In this document: positions 26,103-33,891 of the stretch, one piece after another
Numbering within the stretch: the stretch's first letter is position 1
Layout: the number at the start of each line of letters is the position of its first letter
Origin: Acidobacteriota bacterium
GTDB lineage: Bacteria; Acidobacteriota; Vicinamibacteria; Vicinamibacterales; UBA2999
Assembly (NCBI GenBank): GCA_013140775.1
Contig: JABFSA010000172.1
Span: 1-36,551 of the forward strand
Reading direction: 5' to 3'
DNA: 36,551 nt
Program-made: the position numbers and the translations under genes
The notes under the pieces: generated by a model
Database searches by the model: none
Seen by the model: only the letters and a program-made list of their open reading frames with translations
What the model was told of the DNA's origin: nothing

Positions 26103-26187
26103 TTCAAGATTCAAAATGCAAAAGTCAAAAGGCAGGAGCAGCTTTTCGCTCTGTCTGCATTTTGCATTTTGCATTCTAAATTTCGTC
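26103..26187. repeat. AT-rich repeat, second copy, inside the start of the DD-carboxypeptidase gene
   Basis: TTCAAGATTCAAAATGCAAAA-type sequence starts right after the DUF4340 stop, and an inverted counterpart built of GCATTTT units lies at about 26157-26187. They share the AAATGCAAAA/TTCAAA theme with the element at 841-1008, but the arms match less well and the GC-rich spacer is only about 25 bp. Unlike the first copy it is translated: it overlaps codons 1-24 of the next gene. Confidence 0.6.
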
Positions 26188-27630
26188 TTGGCGTCAGGGT
26201 GCGCCAAGCCGGTCGTCGCCAGCGCTCCCACGCCTCCTCTCGATCCCGTTCAGCAGCTTTCACGAGACATCACCGAGGCGACGCTGGGGCCCGGCGTCCA
26301 GCGTGCAGCCTGGGGAATCGTCGTCCACTCGCTCGACCGCGACGAGCGCGTCTTCGAGCTGAATCCACACACGCTGCTCGTGCCCGCCTCAACCGCAAAA
26401 CTCATCAGCCTGGCGTCGGCGGTGGACGCGGTCGGGTGGGACTATCACTTTGAGACCACCGTGCGCGCCACGGCGCCCATCGTTGATGGCGTTCTTCGCG
26501 GCGATTTGATCGTTGTCGGGTCCGGCGATCCTTCGATAGGGGGCCGGGGCGGACAAGGATTGGCCGCCTGGATCGACGCGCTCAAACAACGCGGGCTCAC
26601 ACGTCTTGAAGGTCGAGTGATTGGCGACGACGACTCAGTTGAAGAACCGCGGCCCCAGCTGGCGTGGGCGTGGGACGACCTGGGCTATCAGACCGGTGCG
26701 CTTTTCGGTGCGTTGAACCTCAACGAGAACAGGATGACTGTCACGGTCATTCCAGGCCTCTCGACGGCAGTTCAACCCGTCGTTGACGGCGGACCAGAGA
26801 GTTCGTCCCGGGCGCTTCGCAATCGGGTGGTAACGGGGCCGCCTGGATCGATACGACTGCTCTGGCCCGAGCAGAGGCCAGGCGAGCCGTTCCTCACAAT
26901 CGCCGGATCGATACCCGCGGGTGAAAGCCCTGCACAGATGCGCGTTTCCGTTGGGAACCCGACGTCATGGTTCGCGAACAGCTTCCGGCAAGCGCTCATC
27001 GCGGGCGGCATTGAGGTCGTCGGTGAGGCCTACGATGTGGACGATGTGCTGCGGATGCCGGAGTGGCAGACAGCGGAAGCCCTCTATACGCGCCAGTCGC
27101 CCGCGTTGACGGAGGTCGCTCGCCCGCTTCTCAAGGACAGCATCAATCTCTACGGAGAGGCCGTCCTGCGGTTGAATGCCGCGCGTGGCGCGCTTGCCAC
27201 GAACGATGCGGCGCTCGCCGGCCTGCGTGACCGGCTGACTGCCTGGGGAGTGCCGTCAGACGCGTGGCAGATCGTGGACGGCTCGGGTCTGTCTCGCAGG
27301 AACGCTGTGGCGCCGGAAGTACTGGTGGCAGTACTGAAGAAGATGTACGACCCGTCGAAAACGGACCCCTGGATGACCAGTCTGCCCATCGCAGGCGTTG
27401 ACGGAACTCTCGCAAACCGGATGAAAGGCACTCCGGCCGAGAACAACGTCCGCGCCAAGACCGGCACGATGTCGAATATCAGAACGCTCGCTGGCTACGT
27501 GCAGACACGCGACGGCGAGACGCTGGCTTTCGCGATGCTGGCGAATGGTTTCGAAGGGACTGGCGCCGCAGCCATCGCCGCGCTGGATCGCATCGCCGTA
27601 CGGCTCGCGTCATTCAGCCGGCGGCCTTGA
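26116..27630 (+). CDS. dacB: PBP4-type D-alanyl-D-alanine carboxypeptidase/endopeptidase, predicted lipoprotein
   Basis: This 504-residue S13 peptidase trims or cleaves peptidoglycan cross-links in the periplasm. The active-site motifs are intact: S-x-x-K in LLVPASTAKLISLA (Ser92, Lys95), S-x-N-like DGSGLSRRNAV and KTG in VRAKTGTMSNI. The long insert between the first two motifs is typical of PBP4. The N-terminus has Lys/Arg residues, a hydrophobic core LCLHFAFCILNFVL and LASGC, suggesting a lipoprotein signal with Cys29 as anchor. That hydrophobic core is encoded by the AT-rich repeat, which is unusual. It follows DUF4340 by 13 bp, linking cell-wall hydrolysis to the ABC operon. Confidence 0.92.
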   Translation: MQKSKGRSSFSLCLHFAFCILNFVLASGCAKPVVASAPTPPLDPVQQLSRDITEATLGPGVQRAAWGIVVHSLDRDERVFELNPHTLLVPASTAKLISLASAVDAVGWDYHFETTVRATAPIVDGVLRGDLIVVGSGDPSIGGRGGQGLAAWIDALKQRGLTRLEGRVIGDDDSVEEPRPQLAWAWDDLGYQTGALFGALNLNENRMTVTVIPGLSTAVQPVVDGGPESSSRALRNRVVTGPPGSIRLLWPEQRPGEPFLTIAGSIPAGESPAQMRVSVGNPTSWFANSFRQALIAGGIEVVGEAYDVDDVLRMPEWQTAEALYTRQSPALTEVARPLLKDSINLYGEAVLRLNAARGALATNDAALAGLRDRLTAWGVPSDAWQIVDGSGLSRRNAVAPEVLVAVLKKMYDPSKTDPWMTSLPIAGVDGTLANRMKGTPAENNVRAKTGTMSNIRTLAGYVQTRDGETLAFAMLANGFEGTGAAAIAALDRIAVRLASFSRRP

Positions 27631-27633
27631 GTC

Positions 27634-27653
27634 AGGTCCGGCTAGCCGGACCT
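27634..27653. repeat. 20-bp perfect palindrome spanning the alaX stop
   Basis: The half-site AGGTCCGGCT is followed directly by its reverse complement. The palindrome lies between the convergent ends of dacB (stop 27628-27630) and alaX (stop within 27642-27644), so it encodes the last residues (LRSG) and stop of alaX. It could act as a bidirectional terminator, though no T-run follows on either strand, or be a REP-like unit related to the GTCCGCC hairpin at 21292-21309. Confidence 0.6.
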
Positions 27654-28841
27654 CAATTTCGATTCGAGAATTGCTCGCGCTGCGGCAGCGACGGTCTCCA
27701 CCGGAGCCGTCAGGCCTCCGCCCTGCGCGAGATCACGTTTGCCGCCTCCTTTTCCGCCGAACTGGCGAAGCAGTTCCTGCAGGCAGGCGTTCACATCAAC
27801 TGCCACACCAGCCGAACAGGACAAGACAATCGATACCGGAGGGCCTGGCGACAACAACGCCGCGCACACCTGTCGATTCGTCGTCACCGCGGACGTGAGA
27901 CCTTTCAACGCAGCTGGCTCCCAGCCACTGACGATCTCGACGAGAAGGCTCGCGGTTCCAACCGGTACCGCCAGAGCCCCCAGCCGTTCCGCCTCGTGCA
28001 CGGCCAATTGATCCTGCACGCCCTTAAGCTGCTTTCTGACGTCGCGCGCTTCCTTCTGCACTCGTTCGACCGCGGCAGGAAGCTCGGCCGGCAGGACGGA
28101 CAACGAGCGGACACTGCCTGTCACGGCGTCCCGATAGAGCCGCAGCGTTGTCAACGCCCGGCCGCCGCAGGCGAACGTGACCCGCAATCCTCCTCGCACA
28201 CGTTCACCAGACAGCACCGCGATCATTCCAATCGCGCCGGTCCTCGTCACATGGGTCCCTCCACACGCGGAGAGATCGAAGTCAGCAACTTCCACGAGCC
28301 GAAGGGTGCCCTCGCGCTGGGACTCCTTTCTCAGCGCCAGGGTGCTCACTTCCTCCTGGGAGGCAAATCGGATCGTGACTGGCCGGTCTTCCCATACGAT
28401 GCGGTTGGCCTCGTCCACGGCGCGTTCAACGTCTTCCGGCGTCGCCTCGCGTGCAAGGTCGATAGTGGAGACGTCGGCACCCATGTGAAACCCGACAGTG
28501 CGATTGTCAAAGAGACGATCGAAGGCGGCCGAGAGCACGTGCTGACCGGTGTGCTGCTGCATGTGATCGAATCGCCTGTTCCAGTCGATCTCAGCGTCTA
28601 TCTCTGCCCCTGCCTCGAGTGGCTGGGAGATCACATGAACGATTTCGTCCTCCAGATCGACCGTGTCGAGCACACGTGCGCCGCCGAGCCTGCCCACGTC
28701 GAATGGCTGTCCTCCGGACGTCGGGTAGAAGGCGGTCCGGTCGAGCACAACCGCCGGACGACCCTCGTGCTGTAACGCACGAGCCACCCTGGTATCAAAG
28801 GTACGGCAGTAGGCGTCGAGGTAGTAGATGCGTTCTGTCAT
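27642..28841 (-). CDS. AlaX-type alanyl-tRNA editing protein with DHHA1 domain
   Basis: This 399-residue free-standing editing enzyme removes serine or glycine wrongly attached to tRNA-Ala. The N-terminal part matches the AlaRS second-additional/editing domain: [11 protein letters not shown], the zinc site [15 protein letters not shown] (His97, His101) and CGGTHV (Cys193, His197). The C-terminal DHHA1-like domain has [17 protein letters not shown]. With both domains it is an AlaX-L (type II) protein. ATG at 28841 overlaps the queC stop by four bases, so it is co-translated with queuosine genes. A much longer frame upstream is antisense to queC and is rejected. Its last codons lie in the 20-bp palindrome. 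Confidence 0.9.
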   Translation of the reverse strand: MTERIYYLDAYCRTFDTRVARALQHEGRPAVVLDRTAFYPTSGGQPFDVGRLGGARVLDTVDLEDEIVHVISQPLEAGAEIDAEIDWNRRFDHMQQHTGQHVLSAAFDRLFDNRTVGFHMGADVSTIDLAREATPEDVERAVDEANRIVWEDRPVTIRFASQEEVSTLALRKESQREGTLRLVEVADFDLSACGGTHVTRTGAIGMIAVLSGERVRGGLRVTFACGGRALTTLRLYRDAVTGSVRSLSVLPAELPAAVERVQKEARDVRKQLKGVQDQLAVHEAERLGALAVPVGTASLLVEIVSGWEPAALKGLTSAVTTNRQVCAALLSPGPPVSIVLSCSAGVAVDVNACLQELLRQFGGKGGGKRDLAQGGGLTAPVETVAAAARAILESKLRSG

Positions 28842-29512
28842 CGCTGCACTAAAGGATCCGGTACGCCAGCCGAGGCAAATCCCGCCGCTCGAAGCACGCA
28901 ACTGTCGCAGCGCCCGCACGGCCGTCCATCTGGAGCCGGATCGTAGCAACTGTGCGTGAGACCGTAGTCGAGACCGAGCGCCATACCCTGTTGAATGATC
29001 GCTGCCTTGGTCAGGGAGATGAGCGGCGCATGGATCCGGCACCTGCCACCCTGGACGCCCTTCGCCGTGGCAAGCGATGCCAGTCGCTCGAAGGCAGAGA
29101 GAAATTCGGGCCGGCAATCTGGATATCCGGAATAGTCAACGGCGTTGACGCCGATGACCAGGTCTTCGGCCCCCAGCGTTTCAGCCCATCCCAACGCGAG
29201 CGCCAGGAAGACCGTGTTGCGCGCAGGCACGTACGTGGACGGAATCTCGGCGGTGTCGATCGGCCGATCCTTCGGCACCGGGGCATCGGTCGTCAGAGAC
29301 GAACCACCGAACCCAGAAAGGTCCACGTCCAGCTCGATATGACGCGCCACGCCAAGCGCCGCTGCGACGGCTCTCGCTGACTCGAGCTCCCGTGCGTGAC
29401 GCTGACCATACCGGATCGTCAATGCAAAAAGACGGAAGCCCTCAGCTCGGGCAATCGCCGCCGCCGTATAGGAGTCGAGCCCGCCGCTGAGGAGAACTAC
29501 TGCGTCACTCAC
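28838..29512 (-). CDS. queC: 7-cyano-7-deazaguanine synthase
   Basis: This 224-residue enzyme converts 7-carboxy-7-deazaguanine to preQ0 with ATP and ammonia. The PP-loop is [12 protein letters not shown] (SGGLDS, 9-14). [15 protein letters not shown] and the four zinc cysteines near the C-terminus (Cys189, 199, 202, 205 in [18 protein letters not shown]) are as in the family. GTG at 29512 gives the standard N-terminus; the frame runs on to 29665 but that would be inside queE. It is seven bases after the queE stop. queD, queF and tgt are not in the window, so whether the end product is preQ0/preQ1, queuosine or a DNA modification cannot be told. Confidence 0.94.
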   Translation of the reverse strand: MSDAVVLLSGGLDSYTAAAIARAEGFRLFALTIRYGQRHARELESARAVAAALGVARHIELDVDLSGFGGSSLTTDAPVPKDRPIDTAEIPSTYVPARNTVFLALALGWAETLGAEDLVIGVNAVDYSGYPDCRPEFLSAFERLASLATAKGVQGGRCRIHAPLISLTKAAIIQQGMALGLDYGLTHSCYDPAPDGRPCGRCDSCVLRAAGFASAGVPDPLVQR

Positions 29513-29519
29513 AGCCTGT

Positions 29520-30161
29520 CTAGACTCCCCGCGCGCTGGGCTCCCAGATGTACTTGTGCAATTGAAGCTGCACGCGCACGGGCAACCGATCCTCCAGGAC
29601 CCACTCACACAGCAGTTTTGGATCGAGAACGCCGTGAACGGGAGAGAAATGGATGGCCGACACACGCGACGCGAGCTGAAACTTTGCCAGGACCTCGCGC
29701 GCGAAGTCGTAGTCGGCGCGGTCCTTCACGACGAACTTGACTTCATCGTGGGGTCGCACCCGCTCGAGGTTGCTCCACTCGTTCCGGTGACTCTCGCCGC
29801 TGCCAGGACATTTGACGTCGAGGATTGTGACGACCGCCTGAGGGACCCGCTCCGTGCTCCGGTGGCCGCCCGTTTCGAGCAGTACCTGATAACCGCGGTT
29901 GAGCAGAGATTCCATCAGTGGATACACCTCATCCTGCAACAGCGGCTCGCCTCCCGTCAGTTCGACGAGTGGGCACTCGAGCCGATCGACCTCGGCAACG
30001 ATATCCTCAAGTGAGCGCTTGCGCCCCTCGTGGAATGCATAGGGCGTGTCGCACCAGGAGCAACGCAGGTCACAGGCCGTGAGGCGCACGAACACGCACG
30101 GCCTCCCCGCGTATGTGGACTCTCCCTGGATTGAACGGTAGATCTCGTTGATCGTCAGCAA
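29520..30161 (-). CDS. queE: 7-carboxy-7-deazaguanine synthase (radical SAM)
   Basis: This 213-residue radical SAM enzyme contracts the ring of carboxytetrahydropterin to 7-carboxy-7-deazaguanine. The cluster-binding cysteines are Cys30, Cys34 and Cys37 ([14 protein letters not shown]), SIQGEST precedes them, and LTGGEPLLQ binds SAM. The start is unusual. TTG at 30161 gives the expected N-terminus, but the strong AGGAGG on the minus strand is only a base or so away, so the in-frame CTG at 30158 may be the real initiator. The divergent DUF72 gene starts within 30 bp, leaving almost no leader and no room for a preQ1 riboswitch. Confidence 0.92.
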   Translation of the reverse strand: MLTINEIYRSIQGESTYAGRPCVFVRLTACDLRCSWCDTPYAFHEGRKRSLEDIVAEVDRLECPLVELTGGEPLLQDEVYPLMESLLNRGYQVLLETGGHRSTERVPQAVVTILDVKCPGSGESHRNEWSNLERVRPHDEVKFVVKDRADYDFAREVLAKFQLASRVSAIHFSPVHGVLDPKLLCEWVLEDRLPVRVQLQLHKYIWEPSARGV

Positions 30162-30186
30162 TCCTCCTATTATGGTTCTGCAGGGG

Positions 30187-31179
30187 ATGGGCGTTCACGT
30201 CGGCACATCTGGATGGAGCTACCCTTCGGGCAAGGGCACGTGGAACGGTCTGTTCTACCCCGCTACCCGTTCGAAGCGAGCGGGGACGGCGGGATTCGAC
30301 GAGCTCAGGTTCTACGCCAGCCATTTCGATACGGTCGAGGTGAACTCGACGTTCTACGGGCAACCGAGGGCCGACATCACGCAAGGATGGGTCGCGCGCA
30401 CGCCTGCGGACTTCCAGTTTTCACTCAAGCTGTATCAGAAGTTCACGCACCCGAAGATGTTCAAGGAAGCCGCGCTGAAATCCGCGCCCGGCTCCGAAGG
30501 CTCCCTGTTGGACCTGCTCGCCCAGGTGACACAGAGCGATATCGACGATTTCCGGAGCGGGATCGAGCCAATAGCCCAGGCAGGCAAGCTCGGTGCGCTA
30601 CTGGCCCAGTTTCCACCCAGCTTCAAGCGCTCCTCGGCCTCGTGCGACTACCTGTCTCGACTCTTGAAGGTCTTCGATGGGTATCCGATAGCCGTCGAAC
30701 TGCGACACAGCAGCTGGAGCGATGCGTTCGGCGAAACCCTCCAGATCCTCAACGCATTCGGCGCCGCATGGGCCCAGATCGACGAACCGAAATTCAGGTT
30801 CTCGATTCGCCAGAACGCCCTCCCGAATGTGACCGGGTTCTACTACATGCGGCTTCACGGGCGTAACTCCGCGCAATGGTGGCGGCACGACAAGAGCGAG
30901 GATCGCTACAACTATCTGTATTCTGGCGATGAGCTGAAGGAGTTCAGCGAGACGGCAACCGCGGCGAAGGCGCTCGTGAAGAAGGCCTACCTGTACACCA
31001 ACAACCACTTCTCCGCGAAGTCGGTCGTGAACGCGGTGATGTTGAAGGCGCAGATGGGCGAACCGATCGAAGGCGAGTACCCGCCCGAGCTCGTGGAGCG
31101 CTACCCCGAGATCCAGGGCCTCGTGAACGTGACCGCTGAACCGCCGAAAGTGCCTACTTTACGGTTACGCGGCGAATGA
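30187..31179 (+). CDS. DUF72 (YecE-like) family protein
   Basis: This 330-residue protein has the TIM-barrel-like DUF72 fold. VHVGTSGWSYPSGKGTWNGLFYP at the N-terminus, VNSTFYGQPRADITQGWVARTPADFQFSLKLYQKFTHPK, LGALLAQFPPSFK and VTGFYYMRLHGRN are the family's conserved blocks. The function is unproven; a nuclease or sugar-related role has been suggested by fold only. ATG at 30187 best matches family N-termini; ATG 30172 is the alternative. A TATTAT box at 30169-30174 would give a very short or no leader. It converges with the cyclophilin gene and the two ends overlap by 26 bp. Confidence 0.85.
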   Translation: MGVHVGTSGWSYPSGKGTWNGLFYPATRSKRAGTAGFDELRFYASHFDTVEVNSTFYGQPRADITQGWVARTPADFQFSLKLYQKFTHPKMFKEAALKSAPGSEGSLLDLLAQVTQSDIDDFRSGIEPIAQAGKLGALLAQFPPSFKRSSASCDYLSRLLKVFDGYPIAVELRHSSWSDAFGETLQILNAFGAAWAQIDEPKFRFSIRQNALPNVTGFYYMRLHGRNSAQWWRHDKSEDRYNYLYSGDELKEFSETATAAKALVKKAYLYTNNHFSAKSVVNAVMLKAQMGEPIEGEYPPELVERYPEIQGLVNVTAEPPKVPTLRLRGE

Positions 31180-31741
31180 TGTCGGTGACGACGAGCTTCC
31201 GCGCGACGTCCATACCAGACGTCACCTGACCGAACACGGTGAAGTCCTTGTCGAGCTTCGGCTGCGCGGCAAACGAGATGTACATCTGGCTGTCCGCGTA
31301 CCGAGGGTCCCCGGCGTGCGCCGCAGCAACGGACCCGACACGGTGAGGACGTTTCGCCTCAGAGACACCGACATAGTCGCCGCTTCCCCCGGACCCCCAG
31401 CGATCGCGCTTGGTCATGTCACGCGTCTGCGGATCCCCGAACTGGACCACGAACCCCGGTGACACGCGGTGCACTCGAAGACCGTTGTAGAAGCGGCGGT
31501 TCACGAGCGCCACGATGTGCTCGACGGTCTTGGGCGCATCGTTGGGAAACGTCTGGATCTCGATTGTCCCCTTCGCCGTCTCGACAACGAGGATCGGCCC
31601 CTGCGCAGCAGCCGGCTTCGCGGCGGCGGGTTTCGCCGCCGGGCCCGCGGGACTCTGAGCGCCTCGGCCCTGCGCCAGAGCCAGGCCTGCGCTCATGGCA
31701 ACGAGCAGCAGAGCGATCGCTCCCGCATTGTGCCCCTTCAT
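31154..31741 (-). CDS. Cyclophilin-type peptidyl-prolyl isomerase, exported
   Basis: This 195-residue cyclophilin has a signal peptide (AIALLLVAMSAGLALAQG) and an Ala/Pro/Lys-rich linker (about 30-48), so it should act in the periplasm on proline bonds of exported proteins. The catalytic domain runs from VVETAKGTIEIQTFPNDAPKTV through YNGLRVHRVSPGFVVQFGDPQTRD to DSQMYISFAAQPKLDKDFTVFGQVTSGMDV. ATG at 31741 overlaps the nth stop by four bases. A longer frame to 31936 is antisense-like within nth and is rejected. It is the last gene of the run that begins in the microcompartment cluster. Confidence 0.92.
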   Translation of the reverse strand: MKGHNAGAIALLLVAMSAGLALAQGRGAQSPAGPAAKPAAAKPAAAQGPILVVETAKGTIEIQTFPNDAPKTVEHIVALVNRRFYNGLRVHRVSPGFVVQFGDPQTRDMTKRDRWGSGGSGDYVGVSEAKRPHRVGSVAAAHAGDPRYADSQMYISFAAQPKLDKDFTVFGQVTSGMDVARKLVVTDIIRRVTVK

Positions 31742-32469
31742 GCTGTCCTCCGTTCCTGGACCCCAATTCTTGGACATTCCCTCGCGATGACGCAATCCCC
31801 GCACCGTGGATACACCGGGCGGCAGACGTTCTGCCCCCACGTCACCAGATACAGATTGATCGACGGCCACCATCGACGTTCCGTCGCCGCGTAGAGAGCC
31901 TGTTCCGTTTCGTCCGGGAGCCTCGTCGATACCCACCCGAGTCGATTCGAGATCCGGTGCACATGCGTGTCAACGCAGATACTCCTGCGACTGCGAAACG
32001 CGAGGATGAGGGTCAGATTCGCTGTCTTGCGGCCCACTCCCGGCAGCGATGTGAGTTCCTCCATCGTGGCAGGAACCTTTCCGCCGAATCGCGTGAGCAG
32101 CATGCTGCAGCAGTCGTGCACGTGCTGAGCCTTGTTCCGATAGAAGCTCACGGGATAGATGAGGCGTTCGATCTCTTTCACCGACAGCTTCACCATCGTC
32201 CGCGGCGTTCGCGCCACCTTGAACAAGCGAGTCGATGCGGCGAGCGTCGTCGCGTCCTGCGTGCGGGCCGAGAGCAGCGTCGCGATCAGAATGTGAAATG
32301 GATCTTCGGCTTGTTCGTTGGAGATCTTCTCGACAGCCGGCAGTTCGAGGCTGGGCAGCGCCCGCGCGAGCATCCGCATGACACGCGCAACCTTCTGGGG
32401 GGCCGGTGTGAATACGTTCCGGGCGGTTTTCAACGCAGCTCGTTCAGCGCGAGCAGCCCGCTTCGTCAT
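31738..32469 (-). CDS. nth: Endonuclease III (DNA glycosylase/AP lyase)
   Basis: This 243-residue base-excision repair enzyme removes oxidised pyrimidines. The helix-hairpin-helix LPGVGRKTAN carries catalytic Lys148, VDTHVHR carries Asp167, and the [4Fe-4S] cluster loop has Cys216, Cys223, Cys226 and Cys232 with the usual C-x6-C-x2-C-x5-C spacing. The N-terminus is about 25 residues longer than the E. coli protein and basic (MTKRAARAERAALKTAR). It overlaps the hydroxyacid dehydrogenase stop/start by four bases on one side and the cyclophilin by four on the other. There is no obvious functional tie with the microcompartment genes. Confidence 0.95.
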   Translation of the reverse strand: MTKRAARAERAALKTARNVFTPAPQKVARVMRMLARALPSLELPAVEKISNEQAEDPFHILIATLLSARTQDATTLAASTRLFKVARTPRTMVKLSVKEIERLIYPVSFYRNKAQHVHDCCSMLLTRFGGKVPATMEELTSLPGVGRKTANLTLILAFRSRRSICVDTHVHRISNRLGWVSTRLPDETEQALYAATERRWWPSINLYLVTWGQNVCRPVYPRCGDCVIARECPRIGVQERRTA

Positions 32470-33404
32470 GTCACCGGTGTCAGCGGCGGCTGGCCACTGA
32501 GCACGGCAATGACATTGCTCGCGGCCAGATCAGCCATCGCCGTGCGCGTCTCAGTCGTTGCGCTGCCAAGGTGAGGAGCCAGCACGACATTCTCGAGTGA
32601 CATCAGGTCGGGATGGACCTCGGGCTCCTTCTCGTAGACATCGAGTGCTGCGCCCGCGATGAGACGTTGCCTGAGCGCCCAGGCCAGCGCGGCCTCGTCC
32701 ACCACTGGCCCTCGGGTTGTGTTGACCAGATAGGCCGAGCGCTTCATGCGGGCCAGCTCGGTCTGTCCGATGAGATGTCGCGTGTCCGGCGTCAACGGTA
32801 CGTGCAACGACACGATGTCAGATGTGGACAACAACCGGTCGAGTCCCGAATCCCGAGCCCCGGATCCCGGCCGCGACACGTGCGCGACGGTCATACCGAA
32901 CGCCTCGGCCCTGACGCCGACCGCTTTGCCAATCCGTCCGTAGCCCACGATGCCGAGCTGACGGCCCCGGAGCTGCATGCCGAGGAGCTGATCGAAGGCC
33001 CACCCCTTCCACGCACCGCGGCGCACCATCCGCTCGCCCTCACCCAGACGACGTGTCACCGCGAGGATGAGCGCGAGCGTCAGATCGGCCGTGGCATCAG
33101 TGAGCACATCGGGGGTGTTGGTAACCACGATGCCGCGGGCTTTCGCTGCAGCGACATCGACGTTGTTGTAGCCGACTGCAACGTTCGCAATGAGCCGTAA
33201 ATCTGTGCCCGCGGAGACCACACCGGCATCGACCGTGTCTGTCACCATCGACACCATCGCAAGCTTTCCTGGCAGCCGCGCAATCATCTCGTCGCGAGGC
33301 ATCGAGCCTTCGCCCGCGTAACGGTCCACGGTGCACGCGGCATCGAGACGCGCCATCACGGAGGCAGGCAAAGCGCGAGTGACGAGGATTGGGGGCTTCG
33401 TCAA
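32466..33404 (-). CDS. D-isomer-specific 2-hydroxyacid dehydrogenase, glyoxylate/hydroxypyruvate reductase-like
   Basis: This 312-residue NAD(P)-dependent oxidoreductase is likely to reduce glyoxylate, hydroxypyruvate or a similar 2-oxoacid. The dinucleotide loop is LGIVGYGRIGKAV (GYGRIG 154-159). The catalytic triad is Arg231 (NTTRGPVVDE), Glu260 (DVYEKEP) and His278 (LAPHLGSAT). VAVGYNNVD and TNTPDVLTDATADL are the substrate-side motifs of the GyaR group. Its ATG overlaps the stop of the 73-residue gene by four bases, so it is translated as part of the microcompartment operon and could handle an aldolase-derived product. No encapsulation peptide is seen at either end, so it may work outside the shell. 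Confidence 0.9.
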   Translation of the reverse strand: MTKPPILVTRALPASVMARLDAACTVDRYAGEGSMPRDEMIARLPGKLAMVSMVTDTVDAGVVSAGTDLRLIANVAVGYNNVDVAAAKARGIVVTNTPDVLTDATADLTLALILAVTRRLGEGERMVRRGAWKGWAFDQLLGMQLRGRQLGIVGYGRIGKAVGVRAEAFGMTVAHVSRPGSGARDSGLDRLLSTSDIVSLHVPLTPDTRHLIGQTELARMKRSAYLVNTTRGPVVDEAALAWALRQRLIAGAALDVYEKEPEVHPDLMSLENVVLAPHLGSATTETRTAMADLAASNVIAVLSGQPPLTPVT

Positions 33405-33622
33405 TGTCCCCAGGACTCGCAGTAGCCGCAGTGGTTACACATGACTGCGGACTCGATCAGGCAGCGGCCTTCGGCGCCGGGATCCGCCTCGAGTCGGAAC
33501 ATGAGGTGACTCGCATGGTGCTTGTGCGCCGCAACGTCAGCCTCGAGAGGTTGACGGATCGAGTCCTCACTGTGACGGGCGATCACCGATCGGACGAGGC
33601 TGCGCAGCTCCTGCTCGTTCAT
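33401..33622 (-). CDS. Small His/Cys-rich protein with encapsulation-peptide-like N-terminus
   Basis: This 73-residue protein belongs to no family I recognise. Residues 1-17 (MNEQELRSLVRSVIARH) form an amphipathic helix very like the encapsulation peptides of microcompartment cargo enzymes. A cluster of His follows (33, 35, 36, 39: HKHHASH), then Cys54 and a C-terminal MCNHCGYCESWGH with Cys62, Cys65, Cys68, His64 and His73. That pattern could bind an iron-sulfur cluster or a metal. It lies between the last BMC-P gene and the hydroxyacid dehydrogenase, with four-base overlaps on both sides, so it is clearly part of the operon and expressed. A role as lumen-targeted metal or redox protein is inference. 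Confidence 0.8.
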   Translation of the reverse strand: MNEQELRSLVRSVIARHSEDSIRQPLEADVAAHKHHASHLMFRLEADPGAEGRCLIESAVMCNHCGYCESWGH

Positions 33623-33891
33623 GACGCGAGATCCACTGTGTCGATGATGCCAACGATGGCGGCGTCAACCGGCGCCAGCGTACGGCCGAGGATCTGTCCC
33701 GCGGCACGACCCTCCATGACGATCAGTACCTTCTCGTGAACGCCCGCCCCCAGTGAATCCACGGCGAGTAGCGCCGCCCCGCGCGGCTCACCATCGAGCG
33801 TCAACGGCTGCACGAGCAGGAGTTTGGCTCCCTCGAAGGCTTTGTGCTTCTGCGTCGCGACGACTGTTCCGACCACGCGGGCAATCTGCAT
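33619..33891 (-). CDS. BMC-P shell vertex protein (EutN/CcmL), copy 3
   Basis: This 90-residue pentamer-forming protein caps vertices of the microcompartment shell. The conserved pattern is complete: MQIARVVGTVVATQKHKAFEGAKLLLVQPL at the start, AVDSLGAGVHEKVLIV in the middle and DAAIVGIIDTVDL at the end. It is the third of three consecutive, clearly divergent BMC-P genes; compared with the others it has a neutral insert GRAAGQILGRTLAP before the last strand. It overlaps its upstream BMC-P neighbour by one base (TGATG) and the next gene by four. Confidence 0.93.
   Translation of the reverse strand: MQIARVVGTVVATQKHKAFEGAKLLLVQPLTLDGEPRGAALLAVDSLGAGVHEKVLIVMEGRAAGQILGRTLAPVDAAIVGIIDTVDLAS

Noticed and set aside
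28842..29117. N-terminal extension of AlaX
   Set aside because: It is antisense-frame sequence overlapping queC; the ATG at 28841 gives the canonical MTERIYYLD start.
29513..29665. Longer N-terminus for QueC
   Set aside because: It would lie wholly inside queE and lacks any homology; the GTG at 29512 gives the standard family start.
30150..30186. preQ1 riboswitch before queE
   Set aside because: The spacer between the divergent queE and DUF72 starts is about 25 bp, too small for an aptamer.
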